Assembly: GCF_034314045.1 (NCBI RefSeq)
Contig: NZ_JAVIWL010000001.1
Span: 5,314,950 to 5,378,949 of the forward strand
Direction: 5' to 3'
DNA length: 64,000 nt
Source: Glaciimonas sp. CA11.2
Lineage (GTDB): Bacteria > Pseudomonadota > Gammaproteobacteria > Burkholderiales > Burkholderiaceae_D
The notes under the pieces are model-generated. The model searched no databases and was not told the DNA's origin. It saw only the letters and a list, made by a program, of their open reading frames with translations. Both the position numbers and the translations under genes were made by a program. This document shows positions 17,433 to 29,225 of this stretch, in pieces; positions within the stretch are counted from its first letter, which is position 1; the number at the start of each line of letters is the position of its first letter.

Positions 17433-19331
17433 TTATTTCCTAACCAACCCTAAGGTGACTTGGTTCTGAGTGGCGAGCAAGCAGACCGACTCATTACCAA
17501 AACGATGACGGATACTCGTTGTAATACCTTCTGTATTCAATCCGCACATGGCCAGCAATTGCGTCGCATCACCGTGATCGATAAAGCGATCTGGCAAGCC
17601 CAAGTGCAATAGCGCTTTGACACATCCAGCAGCAGCCAGTGCTTCTGCCACCGCAGCACCGGCTCCCCCCATGATCGAACCCTCTTCGACCGTGACCAAG
17701 GCATCATGGCTATGTGCCAGATCAAGCAGTAGCGCTATATCGAGTGGCTTGATGAAACGCATATTGGCGACGCTGGCGTTGAGTATTTCGCCAACGCACA
17801 GACTTGGCGCCAGCATCGTACCAAAAGCCAAAATCGCAATGCCCTTACCTTGACGCCGTAATTCACCTTGGCCAAACGGCAGCACAGTCAATGCCTTATC
17901 GATGGCGACACCCAATCCGCCCCCACGGGGATAGCGCACCGCAGCCGGCCCTGGGTAGTGGTAGGCGGTGCTTAACATCTGCCGACATTCATTTTCGTCA
18001 GAAGCTGCCATGAGCACCATGTTGGGGATGCAACGCAAATAGGCGATGTCGTAATTGCCCGCATGGGTAGCCCCATCCGCGCCAACCAGGCCAGCACGAT
18101 CGAGCGCAAATGTGACATCCAAATTTTGCAACGCGACGTCGTGTATCAGCTGATCGTAGGCACGCTGTAAGAAGGTGGAATAAATGGCCACGACCGGCTT
18201 TAGACCTTCGCAGGCGAGACCTGCGGCAAAGGTCACTGCGTGCTGCTCGGCAATGCCGACATCGTAATAGCGCTTGGGAAAGCGCTGTTCAAACTCGATC
18301 AGCCCAGAACCACCGGCCATCGCGGGCGTGATGCCTATGAGCTTATCGTCTTGCGCGGCCATATCGCACAACCAGTCGCTAAACACCTGGGTGTAGGTCA
18401 TCTTGCTGGAAGTCGCTGGCTGAATACCTTCGAGCGGATTGAATTTCCCCGGGCCGTGATAGAGCACCGGATCAGCCTCTGCCAGTTTGTAGCCGTTACC
18501 TTTTTTAGTCACGACATGCAGAAATTGCGGGCCTTTCAGATGTTTTATGTTGTGCAGAGTCGGAATCAAGGAGTCCAGATCATGGCCATCGATCGGTCCT
18601 ATGTAATTAAAACCCAACTCCTCAAACAGCGTCGCAGGTACAACCATGCCTTTGGTGTGCTCTTCAAAGCGCTTGGCCAATTGGAACACCGGCTCCGGTA
18701 GTATGGCCTTACCCGTATTCTTGGCCTTGGCGTAAAACTGGCCGGACATCAAGCGCGCCAGATAACGATTCAAGGCCCCGACCGGTGGCGAGATCGACAT
18801 ATCATTGTCGTTGAGAATCACCAATAGATTAATATCCTCATACACGCCGGCGTTGTTCATCGCTTCGAACGCCATTCCGGCAGTCATGGCACCGTCGCCT
18901 ATCACCGCGATCACGCGACGCTCCATTTCACCTTTGGTCAGCGCTGCCCGTGCCATACCCAGAGCCGCCGAAATTGAGGTCGATGCGTGGGCTGTGCCAA
19001 AGGTATCGTAGGCACTTTCATCACGTCGTGGAAATCCGGAAATGCCATTCAACTGACGCAAGGTTTTCATCTGATCACGCCGCCCAGTGAGAATTTTATG
19101 CGGGTAAGTTTGATGGCCAATGTCCCAAACCAGGCGATCTTCCGGGGTATTAAAGACATAATGCAGCGCGATGGTCAGTTCGACCGTCCCCAAATTAGAC
19201 GACAAATGACCGCCTGTTTGGGACACCGAATCGAGGACGAATTGGCGCAGCTCTTCGGCCAGTATTGGTAGTTGCGCATGCGACAGTCGACGCAAATCGA
19301 CTGGGCTGTTAATGTCATTGAGTAAATTCAT
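17433..19331 (-). CDS. dxs: 1-deoxy-D-xylulose-5-phosphate synthase
   Basis: 632-aa TPP-dependent enzyme joining pyruvate and glyceraldehyde-3-phosphate, the entry step of the MEP isoprenoid pathway. The TPP/Mg motif is [18 protein letters not shown], the catalytic Glu of the pyrimidine domain lies in [16 protein letters not shown], and PIDGHDL and a transketolase C-domain follow. Length is normal (about 620-640). It sits upstream of nuoI and ispH on the same strand, forming a MEP-related unit. Appears intact, unlike ispH. Confidence 0.97.
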   Translation of the reverse strand: MNLLNDINSPVDLRRLSHAQLPILAEELRQFVLDSVSQTGGHLSSNLGTVELTIALHYVFNTPEDRLVWDIGHQTYPHKILTGRRDQMKTLRQLNGISGFPRRDESAYDTFGTAHASTSISAALGMARAALTKGEMERRVIAVIGDGAMTAGMAFEAMNNAGVYEDINLLVILNDNDMSISPPVGALNRYLARLMSGQFYAKAKNTGKAILPEPVFQLAKRFEEHTKGMVVPATLFEELGFNYIGPIDGHDLDSLIPTLHNIKHLKGPQFLHVVTKKGNGYKLAEADPVLYHGPGKFNPLEGIQPATSSKMTYTQVFSDWLCDMAAQDDKLIGITPAMAGGSGLIEFEQRFPKRYYDVGIAEQHAVTFAAGLACEGLKPVVAIYSTFLQRAYDQLIHDVALQNLDVTFALDRAGLVGADGATHAGNYDIAYLRCIPNMVLMAASDENECRQMLSTAYHYPGPAAVRYPRGGGLGVAIDKALTVLPFGQGELRRQGKGIAILAFGTMLAPSLCVGEILNASVANMRFIKPLDIALLLDLAHSHDALVTVEEGSIMGGAGAAVAEALAAAGCVKALLHLGLPDRFIDHGDATQLLAMCGLNTEGITTSIRHRFGNESVCLLATQNQVTLGLVRK

Positions 19332-19348
19332 ACCAGCTTAATTCTCTA

Positions 19349-19735
19349 CTAAACAGGCCCTTGTTTGTTTTGCATATGGTCGGCGACTTTGGCAAATGCG
19401 CTCGACAACTCACGGCGCAGATCGGCATTCTCTACCTCTTCACGCAATGCCCAGTTCATGCATAGCAGCCATTGGTCGCGTTCAGACTCGCCGATAGGAA
19501 ATGGCAGGTGCCGACGACGCAACATCGGATGGCCGTACTCCTGTACATACAGCGCTGGTCCGCCCATCCAGCCACACAAATATTTGAACAGCTTGTCCTC
19601 AGAGTCGCGCAAGTTGCCGGGGTGTAGTTGCCGGATGCCATAAGATTCGGGTAGCTCATCCATGAGCTGGTAGAAGCGCGTGACTAGGGCACGCACCTTT
19701 TCAACGCCCCCGATGCGGTCGTAATGCGTCGTCAT
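19349..19735 (-). CDS. Group II truncated hemoglobin
   Basis: 128-aa heme protein of the trHbO type, involved in O2 or NO chemistry. Recognisable as YDRIGGVEKVRALVTRFYQL at the start, FKYLCGWMGGPALYVQEYG in the E helix region, the proximal His in HPMLRRRHLPFPI and Trp in WLLCMNWALRE. Starts 8 bp after the erpA stop, so probably co-transcribed. No signal peptide; cytoplasmic. A link to Fe-S protection from NO is a reasonable inference from context only. Confidence 0.9.
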   Translation of the reverse strand: MTTHYDRIGGVEKVRALVTRFYQLMDELPESYGIRQLHPGNLRDSEDKLFKYLCGWMGGPALYVQEYGHPMLRRRHLPFPIGESERDQWLLCMNWALREEVENADLRRELSSAFAKVADHMQNKQGPV

Positions 19736-19743
19736 GTTGACAA

Positions 19744-20094
19744 TCAGGCCGAAAAAGAAGAGCCGCAGCCGCAGGTTGACGTCGCGCCAGGATTCTTGAT
19801 GACGAACTGCGCCCCTTCCAAGTCATCCTTGTAGTCGATTTCTGCGCCGACCAGGTACTGGTAACTCATGGAATCGATCAGCAACTGAACGCCATTTTTA
19901 ACCATCGTCGTATCATCTTCATTGGCCACTTCGTCAAAAGTGAAGCCGTATTGGAACCCTGAGCAACCGCCGCCCTGCACAAATACGCGTAACTTTAGCT
20001 CTGCATTTCCTTCTTCTTCAATTAATTGGGCGACTTTTCTTGCGGCGTTATCACTAAAGATAATCGGTGCTGGCATTTCAGTAATGGCGTTCAT
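19744..20094 (-). CDS. erpA: Iron-sulfur cluster insertion protein ErpA
   Basis: 116-aa A-type carrier that hands [4Fe-4S] clusters to apo-enzymes such as IspH and IspG. The three conserved Cys are in GGGCSGFQY and at the C-terminus in [10 protein letters not shown]. The start [10 protein letters not shown] at 20094 has GGAG 7 bp upstream; an upstream ATG at 20118 lies inside the hairpin repeat. In E. coli ErpA is needed for MEP Fe-S enzymes, fitting its place near dxs-ispH. Confidence 0.93.
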   Translation of the reverse strand: MNAITEMPAPIIFSDNAARKVAQLIEEEGNAELKLRVFVQGGGCSGFQYGFTFDEVANEDDTTMVKNGVQLLIDSMSYQYLVGAEIDYKDDLEGAQFVIKNPGATSTCGCGSSFSA

Positions 20095-20210
20095 TGATGA
20101 CTCCAGATAAATATTCAAATGAACCGTTAATGGCGCACTTTTTGTCTTGTTCAGTGCAGCTATTAACGGTGGATGTTTTACTGCAACTGCTTTGTTTCAT
20201 TTACTGCTGA
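20090..20210. repeat. Dispersed hairpin repeat, copy 2
   Basis: Near-identical to 15684-15809. Runs from the erpA leader to the lipA stop codon. The stem is ACCGTTAAT (20124-20132) with ATTAACGGT (20162-20170). Similarity continues on both sides of the stem, including ATGACTC and TTACTGCTG flanks. Confidence 0.8.
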
Positions 20211-21211
20211 TCACTGGCAACGATTCCTGCCTTATATGCCTGCTGATCGGCATGGTATGAACTACGCACCATAGGGCCCGAGGCGGCATTCACAAAGTGC
20301 ATTTTGTAGGCTTCTTCCTCGTACATTTTGAAGGTGTCCGGGTGCACATAACGCAGCACCGGCATGTGACCGCCGGACGGTTGCAAGTACTGCCCGATGG
20401 TCAACATGCTGACAGCGTGCGCACGCAAATCACGCATCACTTGCAAGATTTCGGCATCGGTCTCACCCAGCCCCACCATGAGACCGGACTTGGTCGGTAT
20501 GGCGGGATGCGCGTGCTTGAAATTTTTTAACAAGTTGAGTGAGTTTTGAAAATCTGCACCGGGGCGGGCTTCTTTGTACAGGCGCGGCACGGTTTCGATA
20601 TTGTGGTTCAATACGTCCGGCGGCGCGGTGCTGAGGATGCTGAGCGCCAAATCCAGCCGGCCGCCAAAATCAGGCGTAAGGATTTCGATGCGCGTGTTGG
20701 GTGAGCGTGACCGTATCTGGCGTATGCATTCAACAAAATGGCCAGCACCGCCGTCAATCAAATCATCGCGGTCCACTGAGGTAATCACGACGTAATGGAG
20801 TTTCATCAAGGCGATCGTCTCGGCGAGCCGTTCCGGCTCGGTGCTATCGAGCGGGTTGGGGCGACCGGTGCTAACGTTGCAGAATCGGCAGCGCCGCGTG
20901 CATTTGTCGCCCATGATCATGAAGGTCGCGGCACCCTTACTCCAACATTCACCAATGTTAGGGCAAGAGGCTTCTTCACACACGGTCACCAGCTGATTGG
21001 TGCGCACGATCTCCTTGATGTCTTTGTAGCGGCCTGAGGCTGACGCCGCCTTGACGCGTATCCAATTTGGTTTTGGCAATCTTTCCGCGGCAAGAGTGTC
21101 GTCACGTTTGGTCTTCTGCGAGCCCCTTTGTTGATCGCGCCGAGTATTGGGCGATGCTGTCTGCGCTACCACAGACACGACATTTCTAAAGCGGATGGTT
21201 TCGATAGTCAT
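20201..21211 (-). CDS. lipA: Lipoyl synthase
   Basis: 336-aa radical-SAM enzyme that inserts two sulfurs into octanoyl groups of lipoyl domains. The auxiliary-cluster motif is [13 protein letters not shown] and the SAM-cluster motif is [10 protein letters not shown]; the C-terminal Ser that ligates the auxiliary cluster is within [12 protein letters not shown]. It needs two [4Fe-4S] clusters and uses one as sulfur donor, so it depends on Nfu/ErpA-type carriers encoded nearby. The N-terminal 40 residues are longer than in E. coli but typical of beta-proteobacteria. lipB is not adjacent. Confidence 0.96.
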   Translation of the reverse strand: MTIETIRFRNVVSVVAQTASPNTRRDQQRGSQKTKRDDTLAAERLPKPNWIRVKAASASGRYKDIKEIVRTNQLVTVCEEASCPNIGECWSKGAATFMIMGDKCTRRCRFCNVSTGRPNPLDSTEPERLAETIALMKLHYVVITSVDRDDLIDGGAGHFVECIRQIRSRSPNTRIEILTPDFGGRLDLALSILSTAPPDVLNHNIETVPRLYKEARPGADFQNSLNLLKNFKHAHPAIPTKSGLMVGLGETDAEILQVMRDLRAHAVSMLTIGQYLQPSGGHMPVLRYVHPDTFKMYEEEAYKMHFVNAASGPMVRSSYHADQQAYKAGIVASDQQ

Positions 21212-21260
21212 CGTGCTGCTGTCCTCGCCTTTAAGCTTGTAGATGTGTCCATAAATAACA

Positions 21261-21875
21261 TTATCGTCCGTTCGCCAATGCCAGAAACTCCGTGCGCAGC
21301 GCCAGATTAGACAGAAGTTCGCCCAGCATGGCTGAGGTGATGGTTTCTTCTCCTTGTGTGCGGATACCCCGGCTTTCCATGCACAGGTGTCGGCAGTGTA
21401 TGACTACGCCAACCGCTTTTGGCTCCAGATGGCTCATGAAAGCATTGGCAATTTGAACGGTGAGTCGCTCCTGTCCCTGCAATCGCTTGGCAAAGCAATC
21501 AACCAAGCGCGTCAGCTTTGATAGACCGACTATTTTTCCGTCTGGAACATAGCCGATCGTGGCGGTACCAAAAAACGGCGCCAGATGGTGCTCACAATGG
21601 CTGTAGACCGGAATGCCCCGTATGAGGATCAACTCGTCGTACCCTTCCGCCCCGTCTTCAAACACTTTCAGCAGCTCAGCCGGGTCTTGCGCATAACCAG
21701 AAGTTCAGTGTTTCCAGGCTTTTGCAACACGGGACGGTGTTTCTACCAGGCCGGCTCTATCTGGATCCTCGCCTAAGCTGATGAGAAGACGACGCCAATC
21801 GTGCTCGGTAAATTGCTGCTCCGGACTCGGTATTTTTTCTGTCGATGTTGCTCGTGTTGTGAACGTGTTATTCAT
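21261..21875 (-). pseudogene. folE: GTP cyclohydrolase I with in-frame stop
   Basis: FolE converts GTP to dihydroneopterin triphosphate, the first step of folate synthesis. The homologous frame starts at [12 protein letters not shown] (21875) and spans 204 codons, but codon 57 is TGA (21705-21707): ...RVAKAWKH, stop, TSGYAQDPAELLK. Relatives have Trp at this place, so a single TGG to TGA change explains it. After the stop all key parts are intact: YSHCEHHLAPF and [10 protein letters not shown] with the Zn-binding Cys/His. Restart at the GTG at 21665 would give only 134 residues lacking the N-terminal helices. Another folE elsewhere would make this loss tolerable. Confidence 0.9.
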
Positions 21876-21978
21876 GCGGTTTGTTGACCTTTAGTCGTAA
21901 GCGACGTAATGCTTAAATATCAAATACATAAATCTTCACTTTTTTTGTCTGCTTACTGTCAGCCAGACAAGAGGTGCA

Positions 21979-22299
21979 TCAATCCCAGCGGTTATCGCGT
22001 ACCTGAACCTCGCCATTTTCTATGCGTACCGGGAAGGTGCTGGTCGGTTCGTAAGCGGGAGCAGACAATGCCACGCCGGTACGGATGCAGAAGCGTGCGC
22101 CGTGGCGCGGGCAAATGATCTGGTCGCCTTCGACGGTGCCGCCGGTAAGCTGGCCACCATCGTGGGTGCAGACGTCTTCGATGGCGTAATACTGGCCGTC
22201 GAGATTAAATACGACGATCTGCGTGTCGTCTACATCGATAACCCGTCGCTCGCCTGGCGCGACTTCTTCGGCCCGCGCTACTGTGACCCATTCACTCAT
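21979..22299 (-). CDS. Rieske-type [2Fe-2S] ferredoxin
   Basis: 106-aa ferredoxin of the non-heme dioxygenase family. The cluster ligands appear as CTH (VCTHDGGQLTGG) and CPRH (IICPRHGARF), the Cys-x-His / Cys-x2-His pattern of Rieske proteins, in a small beta-sandwich protein of normal length. No oxygenase subunit or reductase lies next to it, so it may serve as a general electron carrier. Similar small Rieske proteins occur in SUF gene clusters of other bacteria, consistent with the setting. Confidence 0.9.
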   Translation of the reverse strand: MSEWVTVARAEEVAPGERRVIDVDDTQIVVFNLDGQYYAIEDVCTHDGGQLTGGTVEGDQIICPRHGARFCIRTGVALSAPAYEPTSTFPVRIENGEVQVRDNRWD

Positions 22300-22438
22300 T
22301 GCAAGCCTTCATTCATCCAACTCCCCCTGTCAAATTGTGTGTTCGGTACGGCCTTGTGTCATACGAAATTCGCTCCCGCGTAGCGCCGAAACGGATCGGG
22401 CTGCGTCGGCGAATTCATATTCGGTGCGCATGAAATTT

Positions 22439-23542
22439 TCATCCACCGATATAAGACATCTCAATTTTTTTACTTTGTGCAGTCTCTTCCGTACGAATTT
22501 CTGAATACCTGTCTTCACGTTGACTCAAGATCAATCCGATGGCAGCGGCAATTTGTGCGTCGCTCTTGTCCGCACGGATGAGTGCGCGCAAATCATGACC
22601 GGACTGCGCGAACAGGCAGGTGTACAGCTTGCCATCGGTCGAGAGGCGGGCGCGCGTGCAAGTGGAACAAAAGGCTTGCGTCACGCTGGAGATGACGCCG
22701 ATTTCGCCGCTACCATCGGCATAGATCCAGCGCTCGGCAACTTCACCGGTGTAGTTGGGTTCGGCTTCGATGAGTGGCATCTCGGCGCCGATCATGCGCA
22801 CGATCTGAGCCGAGGGAATGACATCGTTCATGCGCCAGCCGTTGGAAGCGCCCACGTCCATGAATTCGATGAAGCGAACGATGTGGCCGCTACCCTTGAA
22901 GCGTCGCGCCATCGCAACAACATCCTGATCGTTGCCCCCTTTTTTCACCACCATGTTGATCTTGATGGGCGCAAAACTCGCGTCGTGCGCAGCGTCTATG
23001 CCTCTCAGCACATCCTCTACCGGAAAATCGACGTCATTCATGGCGCGGAATACTGCTTCATCGAGCGAATCGAGGGAGACGGTGACACTCTGTAGGCCTG
23101 CGGCCTTGAGCGCGCGGGCTTTTTTGGATAATAGCGAGGCGTTGGTGGTGAGGGTCAGATCTAGTGATTTTCCGTCATGCGTCTTGAGGGCGGCCAGCAT
23201 CTCGATCAACACTTCGAGGTTTTTACGCAGCAGAGGTTCGCCGCCGGTGAGGCGGATTTTTTCGACGCCATGGGCGACGAACAGGCGCGTCATGCGCGTG
23301 ATTTCCTCAAAGCTCAAGAGTTCGGATTTCGGCAAAAATTGATAGTCCTTGTCGAATACTAACTTTGGCATGCAATAGGTGCAGCGGAAATTGCAGCGGT
23401 CAGTTACAGAAATGCGCAGGTCACGCAAGAGCCGACCACGCGTGTCCGCCAGCGTACCACCTAGGCTAAACGCGTGCGCCGGAATGATGGCCACACGGCT
23501 GACGGCGCGCTGATCAACTACGGGAATGAGCGTCGTGCTCAT
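22439..23542 (-). CDS. moaA: GTP 3',8-cyclase MoaA
   Basis: 367-aa radical-SAM enzyme starting molybdopterin synthesis from GTP. The N-terminal cluster motif is CNFRCTYC; the C-terminal [4Fe-4S] motif is [18 protein letters not shown]; the chain ends in the essential Gly-Gly (SYIGG). Start MSTTLIPVV at 23542 is chosen because 47 upstream codons overlap the neighbouring Sel1 gene region and lack homology. No other moa gene adjoins. Complete. Confidence 0.95.
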   Translation of the reverse strand: MSTTLIPVVDQRAVSRVAIIPAHAFSLGGTLADTRGRLLRDLRISVTDRCNFRCTYCMPKLVFDKDYQFLPKSELLSFEEITRMTRLFVAHGVEKIRLTGGEPLLRKNLEVLIEMLAALKTHDGKSLDLTLTTNASLLSKKARALKAAGLQSVTVSLDSLDEAVFRAMNDVDFPVEDVLRGIDAAHDASFAPIKINMVVKKGGNDQDVVAMARRFKGSGHIVRFIEFMDVGASNGWRMNDVIPSAQIVRMIGAEMPLIEAEPNYTGEVAERWIYADGSGEIGVISSVTQAFCSTCTRARLSTDGKLYTCLFAQSGHDLRALIRADKSDAQIAAAIGLILSQREDRYSEIRTEETAQSKKIEMSYIGG

Positions 23543-23573
23543 AGAGGCTTTGTCGCCTGGAGTGTTTGTTTTT

Positions 23574-23927
23574 TCATACCGTCTTTGCTTGTGCCAAGCG
23601 TTGCAAATGTTCATTAGCAGTGAAATCACCTTGCAGTGCTGCAAGCTGATACCAGTGTGATGCCTGGCTAATGTCCGCCGCAATACCTAAACCGAATTCA
23701 TACAACTCGCCAAGACCACGCTGCGCCATAGCGAAATGTTGTTGTGCTGCGAGCTGCATCCAAGAAAAGGCGATGGCCTCGTCCTTACGCACGCCACGGC
23801 CGCGCAGGTAGCGTATCGCCAGCAAACGTTGTGCGCGGGCTATGCCATAGCTAGCGTCAGTTCGTAATACTTCCGCCGATTCTTCCCACGTCAAAAAAGC
23901 TTTCAGCGCATTGAGTTCGTCAGTCAT
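23574..23927 (-). CDS. Small Sel1-repeat protein
   Basis: 117-aa protein with two to three Sel1-like (TPR-type) repeats: [39 protein letters not shown] and [13 protein letters not shown]. These alpha-solenoid repeats usually mediate protein contacts. No signal peptide. The start is the second of two close ATGs (23927), since GGAGG is 7 bp before it and only one base before the other. It lies 31 bp upstream of moaA and may be co-transcribed; no specific role can be assigned. Confidence 0.8.
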   Translation of the reverse strand: MTDELNALKAFLTWEESAEVLRTDASYGIARAQRLLAIRYLRGRGVRKDEAIAFSWMQLAAQQHFAMAQRGLGELYEFGLGIAADISQASHWYQLAALQGDFTANEHLQRLAQAKTV

Positions 23928-24086
23928 TCTCATGCCTCCTATTAATCTCTTCGCCACGCCTCATACCTTGTCCGATCAGGTGATTCTCGCTCAACTTCTG
24001 CGTGAGCTTGTTGGTCACGGACAGGGATTCCTGTGGATCCTGCCCACTCACGTTTAGATATTCAATGTCCCTGTCTCCATGATGCG

Positions 24087-25928
<1,842 letters not shown>

Positions 25929-25977
25929 TTACATTTTGATTCGGCATATTCTGTGAGGGTGATGGCTGATGCAGAGA

Positions 25978-26586
25978 TCATCTCGATACGACACCGGCGG
26001 CAGCGTCCTTCATCGCCGCAGGCTTACCCGGGGCGAAGTTGATGCAAAGCTCGTCAACCTCATTCAACAGCAGCGGCACATTCACGAACCCGCACGCATA
26101 CGGTACCTGCCCCTCCCTGCAGCAGCCATCACCCTCCAGATACTTACACGATGCACAGGTGCCAAAGGGAGGCATACCCTTCTCCAACGTCACCTGACCA
26201 AGCATGCGCTGCAAGGTATGCGCGAAGTCGCCACGCACTCCGGCTGGCAGTGCATCCACCGCACGAACCATGACTTCAAAACAGTCGTTTGCAAGAACGG
26301 CCGTGGCTTTATCGGTAAGATCGAGCCGGGCGCTGCGCCCGTCGATCTCAGAGCGTAGCCGCGTCAGATAACCTTGTGTTTCGAGGTTTTTGATCGTCTG
26401 CGACGCTGTGCCCCGGGTCGTGCCATGAAACGTAGCGAAAGCGGAAGGCGTCCGCGAGAAGCGGTTGGCTCGCGCGAAGTATCTGAGCACCGTCCACTGT
26501 GCCGCCGTCAAGCCCTTCGCAAACCCTTCGCCGAATCCTATGCGCCCCAAGTGCAAGAACAGCTCTGCAATGCCACGACTATCCAT
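25978..26586 (-). CDS. MarR-family regulator with Cys-rich C-terminus
   Basis: 202-aa regulator. The winged helix is at about 25-100 (GLTAAQWTVLRYFARA, TRGTASQTIKNLETQGYLTR, SEIDGRSARLDLT). The last 60 residues hold six cysteines in the arrangement CASCKY-x4-GCC-x7-AC ... LCINF, which could bind a metal or an Fe-S cluster. Read toward thiC, 70 bp away, and downstream of the sulfite reductase remnant. A redox or Fe-S sensing role is inference from the cysteines and the surrounding genes. Confidence 0.8.
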   Translation of the reverse strand: MDSRGIAELFLHLGRIGFGEGFAKGLTAAQWTVLRYFARANRFSRTPSAFATFHGTTRGTASQTIKNLETQGYLTRLRSEIDGRSARLDLTDKATAVLANDCFEVMVRAVDALPAGVRGDFAHTLQRMLGQVTLEKGMPPFGTCASCKYLEGDGCCREGQVPYACGFVNVPLLLNEVDELCINFAPGKPAAMKDAAAGVVSR

Positions 26587-26659
26587 TTTAGCTCCTTGAT
26601 CATGCTGATATAGTAGCGTTTAAAAACCATAGTTACAAGAATTTAATTTCGTATAGCTA

Positions 26660-27205
26660 CTAATAATCGGTAAGTACCACCTCTGCGTGGAAACGGTTGC
26701 CGGCCAAGGTTGCCGTGACGAATTCAGCGCGGATCACGAAGTCGCCGAAGCGTTCGCCCTCGTTCCGCTGTTTCGCGTACTGCACGATTAGCGGATCGCC
26801 TCGATCTGCGCTCGCGCCTCGGCCGTGATGTTGGCGAGGATCGCCTTCGCCCCATGTCGCCGCATAGACAATGAGGTTCTTCGTCTTGGCGAGAAGACCC
26901 ATGTCGGCGTCCGCCATGTCGATGACGCGTGCATCGAGGCCATGCTTCTGTGCGGCCTTCTTCGCCTTGATGGCGAGGCTTTCGGCGTTGCCACTTTCGG
27001 TGGCGTAGAGGACCGTCAGAGATGCCCGCGGCCTAGCCGTAGTCGCCGGCACCGCCTCAGCGCCCTGTGCCGCCTCGAAGCCCGCGAAAAAACCAGCGAG
27101 CCAGCTCCGCTGCAGCGACGTCGTTCGCGACACGACCTTGTTCAAAACGCTAATCTCCTCCGTAGAGAACGGAGCGTTTTTTGGGATCAACGGTATGGCG
27201 CTCAT
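26660..27205 (-). pseudogene. Sulfite reductase remnant (flavodoxin part joined to hemoprotein tail)
   Basis: 181 codons. The N-terminal portion (SWLAGFFAGFEA ... LTVLYATESGNAESLAIKAK ... AATWGEGDP) is the FMN-binding flavodoxin domain of CysJ-type sulfite reductase flavoprotein. After about residue 125 the frame changes character: a segment like ANITAEARAQIEAI occurs in another frame, then DPLIVQYAKQRNEGERFGDFVIRAEFV resembles the C-terminus of sulfite reductase hemoprotein (CysI). An internal deletion that fused two neighbouring genes, with a frame disturbance, best explains this. The catalytic FAD, siroheme and cluster parts are missing. Confidence 0.6.
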
Positions 27206-27248
27206 AAATGCTTTCTACAATTCATTGTTTCGTGTTTCTGCAGGACCG

Positions 27249-27293
27249 TGTCAATGCCGGAGTAAAGATGTACCAAATGGCGCGTTAAAAGTG
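27249..27293. mobile_element. Solo 45-bp end of the IS21-type element found at 58088
   Basis: Begins TGTCAATGCCGGAGTAAAG and matches the terminal 45 bp of the second IS21 element exactly; similarity then stops. It is a scar of insertion followed by deletion. The selO stop codon lies within it. Confidence 0.85.
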
Positions 27294-28561
27294 CCGAGTC
27301 CAAGTTTAGCAGCCCACATCTTCTCCATTTGCGCTTGCATCACTGTCGCAAAGCCACTTTGAATCTCGTCGAGCTGTCGCAGAGTGTCCTGATGCGAGGA
27401 CAGCGATGTCATTGATGATAGTAACGGCCGCAACGCCGTACAAAACATGTGGAAGTTGCGTCCCGCTGCCACGGCTTGGTTCAGGAACGCGAAGTGATGT
27501 CCGCCACCCGTCCATGGCTGGTAGTGCGGGTTGAACACATCGCAGAATCCGAATGGACCGTAGTCGAGTGTGAAGCCACCGGCCGCGCAGTTGTCGCTGT
27601 TGAAGTTGCCCTGGCAGTAGCCGACGCGGATCCAGTTCGCCACAAGCGACGTCAGGCGGCTGCGTAACTCGCGCGCGAGCAACACCACTTTTTCGGCAGT
27701 GCTTAGTTTCTTGTCGATGACGTTACCGTACTCACGATCGATCAAGTGCAACACAATCTGCTCGAGCTCCTCCATCGCTTTCGGGTGTTCCTTCTTGCGC
27801 GCACGGCGACCGAAGAGCTCGAGTTGACCGACCCGAATGAACGACGGTGCGACCCGCGTCGAAATAGCGACTGCCTCCGATATAAGCATGTCGGGATCCT
27901 GCGAGCGCGAGCCCTCCGAATACCACGGCCGCTTGACCTTCTCCGTTTTTGAAACGTACAAACTCAGAGACCGTGACGTTGGCACACCGAGCGCATGCAT
28001 GTGCTCCTGCGCTAAGAACTCCCGGACACTTGAGCGCAGGACGGCGTGACCATCCGCGCCGCGGCAGTATGGCGTCCGGCCGCCACCTTTTAGCTGCATT
28101 TCCCAGCGTCGACTGTTGATGACGGCCTCAAGCACGGAAACTGCGCGACCGTCGCCGTATCCGTTGCCGGTTTGGAACGGGCACTGTTGGGTGTATTCGG
28201 TGCCGAAGATGGACAATGCGTACACACACGCCCAACCCACCTTGCGCATCGGCTTCGGAACGTGCGAGATGTCGCCGGAGAACATGCGGACGAAGTCGCC
28301 CGACTGTGCCATGCGGTCGGCGAAGCCAAGTTCGCGAAAAAAGTTTTTGCTGTGAGCGACGTACTCGGGGTCTTTGATTGGCGTGGGATTGATGGGGACA
28401 TAATGGCCCGTAAAAACTTGTCGCGGCGCGTGGTCGGCTCCGTCTGCTTTCGCGTCAGGATCGCAGTTGAGCGCGTCCATAAGCGAGTAGTTTGCCAACT
28501 TTGCAAGATCGTCGAGCGTCGCGATGGTTGGGGAGATTTCGTGGAATAGTCGATTTTGCAT
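27251..28561 (-). pseudogene. selO: SelO/YdiU pseudokinase, 3' truncated
   Basis: SelO-family protein AMPylase (Fic-independent pseudokinase fold) linked to redox homeostasis. The visible 424 genuine residues include the nucleotide-binding [19 protein letters not shown] and [36 protein letters not shown], and [23 protein letters not shown] with the metal-site Asn/Asp residues. After [10 protein letters not shown] the frame runs into the 45-bp IS end and adds 12 foreign residues before a stop. Related proteins of this subfamily continue beyond this point. Catalytic residues are present, so partial activity cannot be excluded. Confidence 0.8.
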
Positions 28562-28600
28562 GTATTGGCCTGATTTTTGCCCTGATATTTATCTTGGTAT

Positions 28601-29215
28601 CTACCCAGCCCGCGAGTAGAACGGCTGCTTACCTGCGGCGTGATCTGTCACATCGACGATTTCCAGGATTTCTGGGGCGACTCTTCTTACCATCACTTCC
28701 AAGCCCTGCCTCAGGGTTACTTGAGAAGACCCGCAGCCTTGGCAGCCGCCGCTCATGCTGATGAAAAGCTTGCCTTGGCGGACCTCCACCAGCGAAATTT
28801 TTCCGCCGTGGTTCGCTACAGAGCGATTGACTTCCTTGGCCAGCAGTTGCTGGACAAGTACGCCAAGTTCGACATCGGATCGTCCTTGCGGGCTGGTGCA
28901 AGCCGCCATCTCCAGGATCGATGGCACGCCGCTGAGCAACTGCATCCGGATCGCCGTTGCGATGGCCGTTTTCAGTTCTGCCCACGAGGTGCCCGCTTGC
29001 TTGACGATGGTCGCCACATTTTCTGCGATGAGCACATTGGCCACACCAGAAAGCGCGAACAGTCGCTCGACTAGCGGCGACCCGGCAGATCGTTCCTGGC
29101 TACCGAAAAAAAAAGGGCCGCCGGGATGTAAGCTGCGGCTCACGGTGAACTTGCAGGTGTCAGGGTCGGCCAGAGAAGTCTGCGCGCGGATACTGACTGG
29201 CTGCTCTACCAGCAT
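28601..29215 (-). CDS. Nfu-type Fe-S carrier, second copy
   Basis: 204-aa protein with an N-terminal Nfu_N-like domain (DTCKFTVSRSLHPGGPFFF, ERLFALSGVANVLI) and a C-terminal NifU-like domain with the cluster motif GGCQGCGSSQ (CxxC). Such proteins carry [4Fe-4S] clusters from scaffolds to targets like LipA. The start MLVEQPVSIR at 29215 is chosen 11 bp after the mrp stop. It is more divergent than the copy at 30881. The two Nfu genes bracket rhodanese and mrp. Confidence 0.83.
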   Translation of the reverse strand: MLVEQPVSIRAQTSLADPDTCKFTVSRSLHPGGPFFFGSQERSAGSPLVERLFALSGVANVLIAENVATIVKQAGTSWAELKTAIATAIRMQLLSGVPSILEMAACTSPQGRSDVELGVLVQQLLAKEVNRSVANHGGKISLVEVRQGKLFISMSGGCQGCGSSQVTLRQGLEVMVRRVAPEILEIVDVTDHAAGKQPFYSRAG

Positions 29216-29225
29216 GCTGCCTGTG

